64,000 bases of DNA from Paratinospora sagittata (lineage: Eukaryota; Streptophyta; Magnoliopsida; Ranunculales; Menispermaceae): positions 1 to 64,000 of the forward strand of contig JAYMFD010003403.1 in the NCBI GenBank assembly GCA_035771175.1. The letters run 5' to 3'. Below are positions 54,202 through 63,560 of this stretch, one piece after another (within the stretch, counting starts at the first letter, position 1; every line of letters begins with the position of its first letter). Both the position numbers and the translations under genes were made by a program. The notes beneath the pieces were generated by a model that did not search any database, was not told where the DNA came from, and was given only the letters and a program-made list of their open reading frames with translations.

Positions 54202-56553
54202 GAACGATTGCGATCTCTTAAAAACAAAAAAGAAAAAGAAAAATCATTTAACCCTTAAAAATAACATCTTTTTTGTGAAATCTTTGAACCGAATCACCTC
54301 TGGTAGTGCCATGCTCGAGTCCTTGCACTCTCGCCTGAGCATTTTGTAAATATAAAAAACACAAATTAAGCACTAAAGGAGGTGTTTTGGGGGAAGTCAA
54401 CGACTTCGGAATTACAAAGGTTGTGTGCCCTTGCTAACTCGTGCAATCTCTCCAAAAACAAAATAAATTGAATATAATCAATAAAATAATGTGTTCTTAG
54501 TAAATTCCGCAACCCAAACCAACATTGGGATTGCAATAATTGTGTTTGTGCAGTCTTGCGCGATCTTTCACAAATAAAAGAACAACACAAATTAAGAATT
54601 AAAATGAGGTTTATTGGGTAATTTTTCTGCCTTTAGCATTACACAGGTTGTGCTCGCCCAGTCTGGTGCGATATCTCAAGAAACATATAAACACTCAATT
54701 AAATCATTAAAATAACGTTTTTTTTTTATTATTTTGGAAAAGCCATAACCCAGACCAACTGTGGCATTGCTAAGGTCGTGTCCGTGCCAGACCAACTGTG
54801 GCATTGCTTAGGTCGTGTCCGTGCAGTCTTGCACGATCCTTCGACATTCATAAAAAGCACAAATTAAGCATTAAAGTAGGTTGATTTTTGAGAAAATTAC
54901 GGCCTTTGCCATTACACGGGTAGTGCCCGGGCAATTTGCAGCAAGTACTAAAACTTGAAAAACGCAATTGAAGCACTAAAACAATGCTTTCTAGGTGAAA
55001 TCTTCGACCCAAACCACCATCGACTTTGCCATGGTCGCATCTGTGCTGTCTCATTTGATCCTTCTACAAATATAAAAAAACACGAGTTAAGCATTAAAAT
55101 AAGGTTTTTTTTTGGGGAAATCAACGGCCCAAGCTTCCTTTGGCACTGCCTAGAACGTACCGGGCCTAATTGGTGCGATCCCTCTAAAGCATAAGAACGA
55201 CAATTTGAGAATTAGAAATAACGATTTTTTAGTGAAACCAACGACCCCAAACCACATTTGGCATTGCCATGGTCGTGTTCGTGCTGTCTCGCAAGTTCTT
55301 TATACAAATATAAAATCAAAAACCACTAATTAAACATTTATCAAAGTTGTTTTGTGGCGAAATCGGTGCCATTGGCAATGACGTATGTTTTGCCCAGGAT
55401 CTAGTGTGATCTCTTTAGAAACATAAAAGCACTCAATTTAATCGTTCAAATAACTTTTCTTTTTTATGAAATCTGAGACCAAAACAAACATTGGCATTGC
55501 CATGGTTGTGTACAGACAGTCTTGCGTGATCTCTTTACAAACAAAAAAAGAACAAATTACGCATTAAAATATGGTATTTTTGGTGAAATCAACGCCTATG
55601 GCATTACAAAGGTTGTGCTCGAACAATATAGTGCGATATGTCTAAAAACATTGAAGTACCCAACTTAACAATTAAAGTAACGGTTTTTTGGTAAAAGATA
55701 CAATCTTGACCAACCACTGTATTGCCACGCTCTCCCTTGGACTCTCGCCCTACCATTCTACAAATATAAGAAACACAAATTAAGCATGTAAATAAGGTGT
55801 TTTTGGAGAAATCAGTGCATTTGACATTACATAGGTTGTGCTCCGGTCAATCTGGTGCGTTCTCTCTAAAAACATAAAAGCACAATTGAAGACCTAAAAC
55901 AATGTTTTCTTGGTGAAATCTTCCACTCAAACCACCATTGGCAATGCCATGGTCGTGTCCGTGCAGTCTCACACGATCTTTCTACAGAAAATAAATTAAA
56001 ACACGTACAGAATTAAAATAAGACTTTTTTTCCTTTTTTTTTTGTTAAATCAACAGCCCGAACTACCTTCGGCACGCCTAAAATGTGTCTGGGCACTCTG
56101 GTGCCATATCTCAAAAAATTATAAAAAAAAATTGAAGCACTAAGACAATGTTTTCTTGGTGAAATCTTCGACTTCAACCACCATTGGCAATGCCATGGCC
56201 GTGTCCGTGCAATCTCACTATCTTTCTACAAAAAAAAAAAAAAAAACATACATGAATTAAAGACTTTTTTTTTTTTTTTTTTGCGATATCAATAAGCTGA
56301 ACTACCTCCGGCATTGCCTAAACTGGGCACTCTGGTGCGATCTCTCTACAAGTATAAGAATGACACGTTAAGCATTAAAATAACATTTTTTTGGTGAAAC
56401 CAGCAACCTAAACCACCTTAGGCATTGTCGTGGTCGCGTCCGTGGGGTCTCGCACGATCTTTCACAAAAACATAAAAAACACAATTTAATTATTCAGATA
56501 TGTTATTTTTTAGCAAAACTCCGCGCCTTTGGCATTTCCCAGGTTAAAACAAG
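54202..56553. repeat. Satellite unit 24
   Basis: Length 2,352. Shares ATTATTCAGATATG near 56490 with unit 23. Private changes: AACGGTTTTTTGG near 55679, CCCTTGGACTCTCG near 55734 and GTGCTCCGG near 55838. Confidence 0.95.
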
Positions 56554-58905
56554 GAACGATTGCGATCTCTTAAAAACAAAAAAGAAAAAGAAAAATCATT
56601 TAACCCTTAAAAATAACATCTTTTTTGTGAAATCTTTGAACCGAATCACCTCTGGTAGTGCCATGCTCGAGTCCTTGCACTCTCGCCTGAGCATTTTGTA
56701 AATATAAAAAACACAAATTAAGCACTAAAGGAGGTGTTTTGGGGGAAGTCAACGACTTCGGAATTACAAAGGTTGTGTGCCCTTGCTAACTCGTGCAATC
56801 TCTCCAAAAACAAAATAAATTGAATATAATCAATAAAATAATGTGTTCTTAGTAAATTCCGCAACCCAAACCAACATTGGGATTGCAATAATTGTGTTTG
56901 TGCAGTCTTGCGCGATCTTTCACAAATAAAAGAACAACACAAATTAAGAATTAAAATGAGGTTTATTGGGTAATTTTTCTGCCTTTAGCATTACACAGGT
57001 TGTGCTCGCCCAGTCTGGTGCGATATCTCAAGAAACATATAAACACTCAATTAAATCATTAAAATAACGTTTTTTTTTTATTATTTTGGAAAAGCCATAA
57101 CCCAGACCAACTGTGGCATTGCTAAGGTCGTGTCCGTGCCAGACCAACTGTGGCATTGCTTAGGTCGTGTCCGTGCAGTCTTGCACGATCCTTCGACATT
57201 CATAAAAAGCACAAATTAAGCATTAAAGTAGGTTGATTTTTGAGAAAATTACGGCCTTTGCCATTACACGGGTAGTGCCCGGGCAATTTGCAGCAAGTAC
57301 TAAAACTTGAAAAACGCAATTGAAGCACTAAAACAATGCTTTCTAGGTGAAATCTTCGACCCAAACCACCATCGACTTTGCCATGGTCGCATCTGTGCTG
57401 TCTCATTTGATCCTTCTACAAATATAAAAAAACACGAGTTAAGCATTAAAATAAGGTTTTTTTTGGGGAAATCAACGGCCCAAGCTTCCTTTGGCACTGC
57501 CTAGAACGTACCGGGCCTAATTGGTGCGATCCCTCTAAAGCATAAGAACGACAATTTGAGAATTAGAAATAACGATTTTTTAGTGAAACCAACGACCCAA
57601 ACCACATTTGGCATTGCCATGGTCGTGTTCGTGCTGTCTCGCAAGTTCTTTATACAAATATAAAATCAAAAACCACTAATTAAACATTTATCAAAGTTGT
57701 TTTGTGGCGAAATCGGTGCCATTGGCAATGACGTATGTTTTGCCCAGGATCTAGTGTGATCTCTTTAGAAACATAAAAGCACTCAATTTAATCGTTCAAA
57801 TAACTTTTCTTTTTTATGAAATCTGAGACCAAAACAAACATTGGCATTGCCATGGTTGTGTACAGACAGTCTTGCGTGATCTCTTTACAAACAAAAAAAG
57901 AACAAATTACGCATTAAAATATGGTATTTTTGGTGAAATCAACGCCTATGGCATTACAAAGGTTGTGCTCGAACAATATAGTGCGATATGTCTAAAAACA
58001 TTGAAGTACCCAACTTAACAATTAAAGTAACGTTTTTTTGGTAAAAGATACAATCTTGACCAACCACTGTATTGCCACGCTCTCCCTTGCACTCTCGCCC
58101 TACCATTCTACAAATATAAGAAACACAAATTAAGCATGTAAATAAGGTGTTTTTGGAGAAATCAGTGCATTTGACATTACATAGGTTGTGCCCCGGTCAA
58201 TCTGGTGCGTTCTCTCTAAAAACATAAAAGCACAATTGAAGACCTAAAACAATGTTTTCTTGGTGAAATCTTCCACTCAAACCACCATTGGCAATGCCAT
58301 GGTCGTGTCCGTGCAGTCTCACACGATCGTTCTACAGAAAATAAATTAAAACACGTACAGAATTAAAATAAGACTTTTTTTTCCTTTTTTTTTTGTTAAA
58401 TCAACAGCCCGAACTACCTTCGGCACGCCTAAAATGTGTCTGGGCACTCTGGTGCCATATCTCAAAAAATTATAAAAAAAAAAATTGAAGCACTAAGACA
58501 ATGTTTTCTTGGTGAAATCTTCGACTTCAACCACCATTGGCAATGCCATGGTCGTGTCCGTGCAATCTCACTCTATCTTTCTACAAAAAAAAAAAAAAAA
58601 ACATACATGAATTAAAGACTTTTTTTTTTTTTTTGCGATATCAATAAGCTGAACTACCTCCGGCATTGCCTAAACTGGGCACTCTGGTGCGATCTCTCTA
58701 CAAGTATAAGAATGACACGTTAAGCATTAAAATAACATTTTTTTGGTGAAACCAGCAACCTAAACCACCTTAGGCATTGTCGTGGTCGCGTCTGTGGGGT
58801 CTCGCACGATCTTTCACAAAAACATAAAAAACACAAATTAATTATTAAAATATGTTATTTTTTAGCAAAAGTCCGCGCCTTTGGCATTTCCCAGGTTAAA
58901 ACAAG
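56554..58905. repeat. Satellite unit 25 (last complete copy)
   Basis: Length 2,352. Private changes: CGATCGTTCTAC near 58325, CGTCTGTGGGG near 58789, CAAATTAATTATT near 58834 and AAAAGTCCGCG near 58866. It has CATGGTCGTG and CACTCTATC, unlike units 19-24. Confidence 0.95.
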
Positions 58906-59453
58906 GAACGATTGCGATCTCTTAAAAACAAAAAAGAAAAAGAAAAATCATTTAACCCTTAAAAATAACATCTTTTTTGTGAAATCTTTGAACCGAATCA
59001 CCTCTGGTAGTGCCATGCTCGAGTCCTTGCACTCTCGCCTGAGCATTTTGTAAATATAAAAAACACAAATTAAGCATTAAAGGAGGTGTTTTGGGGGAAG
59101 TCAACGACTTCGGAATTACAAAGGTTGTGTGCCCTTGCTAACTCGTGCAATCTCTCCAAAAATAAAATAAATTGAATATAATCAATCAAATAATGTGTTC
59201 TTAGTAAATTCCGCAACCCAAACCAACATTGGGATTGCAATAATTGTGTTTGTGCAGTCTTGCGCGATCTTTCACAAATAAAAGAACAACACAAATTAAG
59301 AATTAAAATGAGGTTTATTGGGTAATTTTTCTGCCTTTAGCATTACACAGGTTGTGCTCGCCCAGTCTGGTGCGATATCTCAAGAAACATATAAACACTC
59401 AATTAAATCACTAAAATAACGTTTTGTTTTTATTATTTTGGAAAAGCCATAAC

Positions 59454-59490
59454 CCAGACCAACTGTGGCATTGCTAAGGTCGTGTCCGTG
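59454..59490. repeat. Single-copy state of the 37-bp segment
   Basis: CCAGACCAACTGTGGCATTG begins here once and leads directly into CAGTTTTGCACG, whereas every complete unit has the segment twice before CAGTCTTGCACG. Confidence 0.95.
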
Positions 59491-59989
59491 CAGTTTTGCA
59501 CGATCCTTCGACATTCATAAAAAGCACAAATTAAGCATTAAAGTGGGTTGATTTTTGAAAAATTTACGGCCTTTGCCATTACACGGGTAGTGCCCGGGCA
59601 ATTTGGTGCAAGTACTAAAACATGAAAAACGCAATTGAAGCACTAAAACAATGCTTTCTAGGTGAAATCTTCGACCCAAACCACCATCGACTTTGCCACG
59701 GTCGCATCTGTGCTGTCTCATTTGATCCTTCTACAAACCTAATAAAACACAAGTTAAGCATTAAAATAAGGTTTTTTTTTGGGGAAATCAACGGCCCAAG
59801 CTTCCTTTGGCACTGCCTAGAACGTACCTGGCCACATTGGTGGGAACCCTCTAAAGCATATAAGAACGACAATTTGAGAATTAGAAATAACGATTTTTTA
59901 GTGAAACCAACGACCCAAACCACATTTGGCATTGCCATGGTCGTTTTCGTGTTATCTCTCCCGATCATTCTCCAAAAGATAAAAAGCAC

Positions 59990-60213
59990 AAATTAGGCAT
60001 TTATTATAAGGTGCTTTTAACGAAACTAGCGCCTTCGGCATTGCTCAAGCAACGGTTGCGATCCCTTTAAAAACATTTAAAAAAAAACTAAGCATTAAAA
60101 TGGGGTTTTTTTGCCAAAATCAACGCCTTTGGCATTACACAAGCATGCCCGAGCGATCTGCTGCGATCACTCTGAAAGTAAAAAAAAAAAAAAACAATCA
60201 ATTTAATCATTAA
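59990..60213. repeat. Edge-specific satellite subunits: A, A, and the first bases of a B
   Basis: 59990 to about 60084 holds an A-type subunit with GCCTTCGGCATTGC and GGTTGCGATCCC, closest by eye to subunit 20. About 60085-60198 holds a second A-type subunit with GCCTTTGGCATTACAC and GCTGCGATCACTCTG, followed by an A-run. 60199-60213 reads CAATTTAATCATTAA, the opening of another subunit, which breaks off. Confidence 0.75.
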
Positions 60214-60480
60214 TGTCACACCCTGGGTTGCACAGCGTGCCCCCTACCCAGGTGCGGGCGCACCCCCTCGGGGCGAACGCCTAGCCATAGTACCACATAA
60301 TATTGTCCCATCTCGGCCAGCCACGCCACACAAGGACGCCGGTCACCGAGATCATTTATCCATATTATTCACACTCCCATGAATAATATAGGGCCTCCCC
60401 CAAGTTCGAACTCGCAACCTCTTCCTCATAAGGTTAGATTTCGCAACTTGAGTACCCATTAAACCGGCGGTACACTCTCG
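60214..60480 (-). mobile_element. Possible tRNA-derived SINE-like segment (or an LTR part resembling one)
   Basis: On the minus strand CGGTTTAATGG (60456-60466) matches the polymerase III A box consensus at 10 of 11 positions. GAGTTCGAACTT (60402-60413) is one base off a B box core. The starts are about 55 bp apart, roughly what a tRNA with a long variable arm would give. I see no convincing flanking duplication or terminal simple repeat, and the left end coincides with the LTR start, so this may just be LTR sequence. Confidence 0.3.
60362..60389. other. Perfect 10-bp stem inverted repeat in the LTR
   Basis: ATATTATTCA at 60362-60371 and TGAATAATAT at 60380-60389 are exact reverse complements with an 8-base CACTCCCA loop. 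Function unknown; it could simply be part of a short interspersed element. Confidence 0.7.
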
Positions 60481-60851
60481 GACCCGCGCATTTGGAACAA
60501 TCACAATGGTAATAACAGAGTGCGCAGCGGAAATACAATATACAGTACAAATCTGATTTCATATAATTCAGAATACTTTTGTACATAAAATGGTCAAGGG
60601 AACATACTCCCAAAATCCCCAATGATTCATACAAAGGGTACAAAATGTGGGCCCCATAACCTGCACCCAGTCCACCCTAATTTCCTGTGAAAGATTTGAT
60701 AATATTGGAGTGAGCTTAACGCGCTCAGTGGGTAAATAGTGCATGAGTATAACAATTAATAAAGCATACTTCAATATCAAATATCTTAAATACACATGTA
60801 AGCATCATAATCAATCAATATGTATGTATGCATGACACCGTCACGTATTAA

Positions 60852-60863
60852 TGGTATCAGAGC
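60852..60863 (+). promoter_or_regulatory. Primer-binding site for initiator Met-tRNA
   Basis: TGGTATCAGAGC is the classical plant primer-binding sequence complementary to the 3' end of initiator methionine tRNA, where minus-strand reverse transcription begins. It lies 14 bases after the TGACA candidate LTR end, or 8 bases after the alternative end; either gap is longer than usual. Confidence 0.85.
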
Positions 60864-61123
60864 GTACGGTCCACGGCCCGCCCAAGTCCAACAAATTAGG
60901 GGAAGAAAAATGTTATTAGATATATATATCTCTAGAACTATATATACATACATCAATTATATATAGTTGAGATTTGTATTAAATATATATCTAGAAAACT
61001 ATATGATTTTTATATAGTTTGACTTAAATATACATATAGTCAAAATTTAGTAGAAACTATATGTATAGTTATTATTGAATATATGTATCTATATACATTA
61101 GTGTATATGAGGTACGTATAAAA

Positions 61124-61150
61124 AATAAATAAATAAATAAATAAATAAAA
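61124..61150. repeat. (AAAT)n microsatellite
   Basis: About six consecutive AAAT units in the AT-rich leader. Confidence 0.9.
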
Positions 61151-61156
61151 ATTGAA

Positions 61157-61247
61157 TTTTTTTTTTTTCGAAAAATAAATATTCGAAAAAAAAAAAAAAA
61201 TTTGAAATTTTTTTTTGAAAAATAAATATTCAAAAAAAAAAAAAAAA
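61157..61247. repeat. Tandem duplication of a T-tract / AAATAAATATTC / A-tract module
   Basis: A T-run, then CGAAAAATAAATATTCG, then an A-run (61157-61200) is repeated at 61208-61247 with both CG steps missing. Each module is nearly self-complementary. Confidence 0.85.
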
Positions 61248-61248
61248 C

Positions 61249-61267
61249 TAATAATAATAATAATAAT
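61249..61267. repeat. (TAA)n microsatellite
   Basis: Six or so TAA/AAT units directly after the duplicated A/T module. Confidence 0.85.
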
Positions 61268-61566
61268 TTATCACTCTATGTATATATATATGACTTTTAT
61301 ATATAGTTAAGATTTGGATTAAAAACACTTATATATGATTTTATATATATATAGTTGCTTTATGGAAACTATATAGTTATGATTAAATATGTCAATACAT
61401 TTCTATGTGAATACGGCATATATGCATCAACTCACTAATGAAGAAAATCTCATGATGGCATAAACATCAACAGAAAACTCGAAAATAATGTCTAGCAGAC
61501 AAGACATAAATCTTAACAATATTAGGAATATATTTTGTGTCTTTCACACAAATTTATTTTCCTTTC

Positions 61567-61568
61567 AG
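61567..61568 (+). other. Candidate 3' splice acceptor before ORF1
   Basis: The AG of TTTTCCTTTCAG follows a pyrimidine-rich stretch and lies 7 bases before the ATG of ORF1, suggesting an intron in the 5' leader. No donor can be chosen with confidence. Confidence 0.35.
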
Positions 61569-61575
61569 CAAAAAA

Positions 61576-62577
61576 ATGGCCTCAAGGGAGGGAACAACTT
61601 CTACTAGCAGGGAACCAATTCCCACTAGACTAACAGAATTGTCCAAAAGAGGGGTTGTGACCATGAGGAGCATCGACAATAACGATCTCCGCCTCCGTCC
61701 AATCCTTCATGACAAACTCGCAACACTGGATTGGTTAAATATAACCAACGTCGAGGGCCAAGTCTCTTACAACTTGGTCAGATCCTTCTATGACGCCATG
61801 AATTACGTGGGACTTCACGGAGATGAGATCAGCCCTAATTTAGAGACAACAATCATGGGAACGACAATTCCTATCAATATCGAGATTATTGCTCGCCTTT
61901 TGGAGATTCCGATTGATGAGAAGATTATTGATCCACATGACCCCCAGACAGTTGCAGAGATCGCAGAATCTAATGCACAACTGTTCAATTCCCTCGCCAA
62001 AAAGCCATACACTCAATCAACATACACCAACCTCCCAAACAATCATCTTAAGCCATCTCTTGTCGGCCTCGGAAAGATTGTATACGGCAACATCTTGCCA
62101 GAAAGGGGCACTAGGGGCACTATGTCAAGGGCCCAACTCCTTGTGTTGTATTGCATAGAGAAGAAAATAAAGGTCTCCCTACCACACATCATCATCCAAC
62201 AAATGTTACGGGTAATTCAAAACCCTTTAACAAAGGAATTCCTCGGTTACGGAGTCTTGATTATGAGGATACTTTCCGAGGCAAACGTTGACACTTTCGA
62301 TGGAACGTCAAAGCTGATCACTGAACCAGTTACAGCATCCTCTATCTTCAAGACATATGGCACAAGTGGAGGGGTAACTGATGAAGAGGTATTCGGCACG
62401 ACAATAAGAACTGCCGAAAGAATGAGAGACAAGCACGGGCGTTGCCTTCGCAAATGTCGACCCAAGATGCCTGTCAGCGAAGGCCCAAATAATGATTCAA
62501 ATCCACATCCTACATCAGACCCAGCCGGTGATCCCACCGATCAACCATTTACTGACGAAGATTATATGCCACACTAA
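61576..62577 (+). CDS. Putative plant transposon protein (ORF1 of the retroelement)
   Basis: 333 codons. I chose the ATG at 61576 because its context AAAAATGGCC is good for plants. The frame is open upstream to a GTG at 61537, but that stretch looks like splice-acceptor sequence. Residues about 50-235 resemble the putative plant transposon protein domain (Pfam Transposase_32 type): LVRSFYDAM near 67-75; a hydrophobic INIEIIARLLEIP near 100-112; then ILPERGTRGTMSRAQL near 173-188, followed by a hydrophobic LYCIEKKIKVSLPHIII segment; and GYGVLIMRIL near 224-233. A basic stretch (near 278-297) and an acidic Pro/Asp-rich tail follow. Such proteins are common in plant repeats and their biochemical role is not established. 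The position after LTR and primer site suggests a gag-like or accessory ORF. It stops at 62577, while a compatible reading continues in another frame. Family recognition is by eye. Confidence 0.7.
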   Translation: MASREGTTSTSREPIPTRLTELSKRGVVTMRSIDNNDLRLRPILHDKLATLDWLNITNVEGQVSYNLVRSFYDAMNYVGLHGDEISPNLETTIMGTTIPINIEIIARLLEIPIDEKIIDPHDPQTVAEIAESNAQLFNSLAKKPYTQSTYTNLPNNHLKPSLVGLGKIVYGNILPERGTRGTMSRAQLLVLYCIEKKIKVSLPHIIIQQMLRVIQNPLTKEFLGYGVLIMRILSEANVDTFDGTSKLITEPVTASSIFKTYGTSGGVTDEEVFGTTIRTAERMRDKHGRCLRKCRPKMPVSEGPNNDSNPHPTSDPAGDPTDQPFTDEDYMPH

Positions 62578-63188
62578 ATCCACCTATACAAAGTCATGAT
62601 AGACAAGGTACGCAAGCAAATCCACCAACTTGGAACGTGCCAACACAAGGCAACACTTTGTACCAAAGATTTCCAACTCCTGCGGTACAATATCAGCCAG
62701 TTCCACAAGTTGCTGTAAACCAACAACAACCGTACTGGGTGTCACCAAATCTTGGAGGGCCAAACATTCCAATGAGCCCATTATTTCAAACTTTTTCATC
62801 TCCAACAAACCAAATTATCCAAGGGGTTCCGGTTAGGGGATCCCCGTGCAATCAATACCACTACGTTCCACCTATGAATCACCCATACAACCAATACTTT
62901 CCACCAATGCCTATGGCCTACCCTTCACCTACGAGACAACCAACCCATCAACCACCAATGGGACAACCGACCAACCTACTTGAACGGTTAGATGAAATGG
63001 CATCCAATATTGCTGCATTGAAAGAGAGCCACAATCTTGTATTAACTCGTTTGCAAAACTCCAACGCAGAGCGGGCAAACTCCAACCTTATGTTAGTAGT
63101 CATTCTGTACATAACAGTAGATCTCGACGAAACGGTAGTAGGCAAGAAAGTCAAAATTAATTTCTGGCATTGTAAGAATTTTCTTTGA
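62556..63188 (+). pseudogene. Out-of-frame Pro/Gln-rich and coiled-coil continuation of ORF1
   Basis: A frame open from 62556 to a TGA at 63186 overlaps the end of ORF1 by about 22 bases in the -1 frame and has no ATG near its beginning. It encodes about 210 residues rich in Pro, Gln, Asn and Tyr. Near residues 141-170 (62976-63056) there is a coiled-coil-like segment beginning LLERLDEMASNIAALKESH. The composition fits the C-terminal region of plant transposon proteins of the ORF1 type. I infer that one ORF has been split by a small indel; an intron is also possible. No clear slippery heptamer for programmed frameshifting is present in the overlap. The last 30 or so residues look like non-coding read-through. 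Confidence 0.5.
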
Positions 63189-63260
63189 CATATATGAATA
63201 AAATTGTTTTGTTTAAAGACTATCTTTGGTGGGCAGACTTACAACCATTCTTTCTTTTGT

Positions 63261-63560
63261 ATCACTAACTTTGGAGTGGTATGGGACACAACAAAATTGG
63301 AGGATACTAAATAAATTGTGGAAGTAAGAAAACCCATGACCTTGTGTGAAAAGAAACATTTGGAGAAAGTTGCATTACTAATATTATCACTAAGTTTACA
63401 CGGTATGGGACGAGTAAATTTGGACGATACTATTAGTGAACTTCTATTCAGCCAATGTTTTTAGAGACCGTGTTCATACAACTTAACTTGGTTTCCACCC
63501 TTATTACTGAATTCATGTGGTATGGGACATATGAACTTGGATAATAATTGGACAGACTAA
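63261..63560. repeat. Three degenerate about 120-bp tandem repeats
   Basis: GGTATGGGAC occurs at 63278, 63402 and 63519 (spacings 124 and 117). Each is preceded by an ATCACTAA- or TTACTGAA-like block and followed by an AATTTGGA(C/G)GATACTA-like block: ATTGGAGGATACTA, TTTGGACGATACTA, CTTGGATAATAAT. The rest of each repeat is poorly conserved. Confidence 0.7.

Larger units (their letters stand above)
1..60213. repeat. Higher-order tandem satellite array, about 2,356-bp unit, 25 full copies plus one partial
   Basis: The same sequence recurs head to tail with starts spaced 2,349-2,360 bp apart, always in the same orientation; the landmark GAACGATTGCGATCTC begins each unit as numbered here (the phase is arbitrary). 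Units differ by a few substitutions and by homopolymer lengths, so identity between copies is very high. No transposon, inversion or gene interrupts the 25 complete copies. The organisation fits plant centromeric, pericentromeric or knob satellite DNA, but the sequence alone does not say which. Short open frames occur on both strands in every copy; they overlap each other and resemble no known protein, so they are not annotated as genes. Confidence 0.98.
58906..60213. repeat. Satellite unit 26, diverged and truncated edge copy
   Basis: Subunits 1-9 are recognisable in the usual order to about 59989, with more substitutions toward the right, for example AATCAATCAAATAATG, GTGGGTTG, TTTGGTGCAAG, ACCTGGCCACATTGG and TCGTTTTCGTG. 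Subunit 5 lacks the 37-bp duplication. After subunit 9 the expected subunit 10 is absent, and two different A-type subunits follow before the satellite stops at 60213. Confidence 0.93.
60214..60837 (+). mobile_element. Probable 5' LTR
   Basis: It starts TGTCACACCC exactly where satellite similarity stops and has a candidate end at ...GCATGACA, so the termini form the inverted repeat TGTCA/TGACA. The alternative end is the CA at 60843 (CACCGTCA), which lies closer to the primer site. The first 270 bases are much more GC-rich than the satellite; the rest is AT-rich. The second LTR copy, which would prove the boundaries, is not in the window. Confidence 0.65.
60864..61575 (+). other. AT-rich untranslated leader of the element
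   Basis: No credible coding frame. 60910-61400 is dominated by degenerate AACTATAT- and TATATA-type repeats, an (AAAT)n run and long A and T tracts. The stretch ends in a pyrimidine-rich TTTATTTTCCTTTCAG, which looks like a plant 3' splice site, just before the ORF. Confidence 0.7.

Noticed and set aside
59622..59996. Longest satellite frames (124 codons) on both strands in the edge unit
   Set aside because: They exist because indels in the diverged unit happen to remove stops. Both strands are open over the same bases and both read satellite sequence.
1..60213. CRISPR array or tandemly repeated gene family
   Set aside because: The period is thousands of bases, there are no unique spacers, and nothing codes for protein.
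1..60213. Ribosomal DNA intergenic spacer
   Set aside because: No stretch resembles 18S, 5.8S, 25S or 5S RNA in any of the 26 units.
60434..60795. Minus-strand frames of 69 and 75 codons in the LTR
   Set aside because: No domain; composition follows the LTR; they overlap the proposed LTR control region.
61537..61575. GTG-initiated extension of ORF1
   Set aside because: Plant nuclear ORFs start at ATG, and the extra 13 codons are largely a pyrimidine-rich splice-acceptor-like stretch.
61815..62158. Other-frame and antisense frames within ORF1
   Set aside because: Shadows of the longer ORF1, which alone has recognisable domain features.
62550..62580. Programmed -1 ribosomal frameshift joining ORF1 and its tail
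   Set aside because: No heptamer of the X-XXY-YYZ type lies in the 22-base overlap; an indel or intron is simpler.
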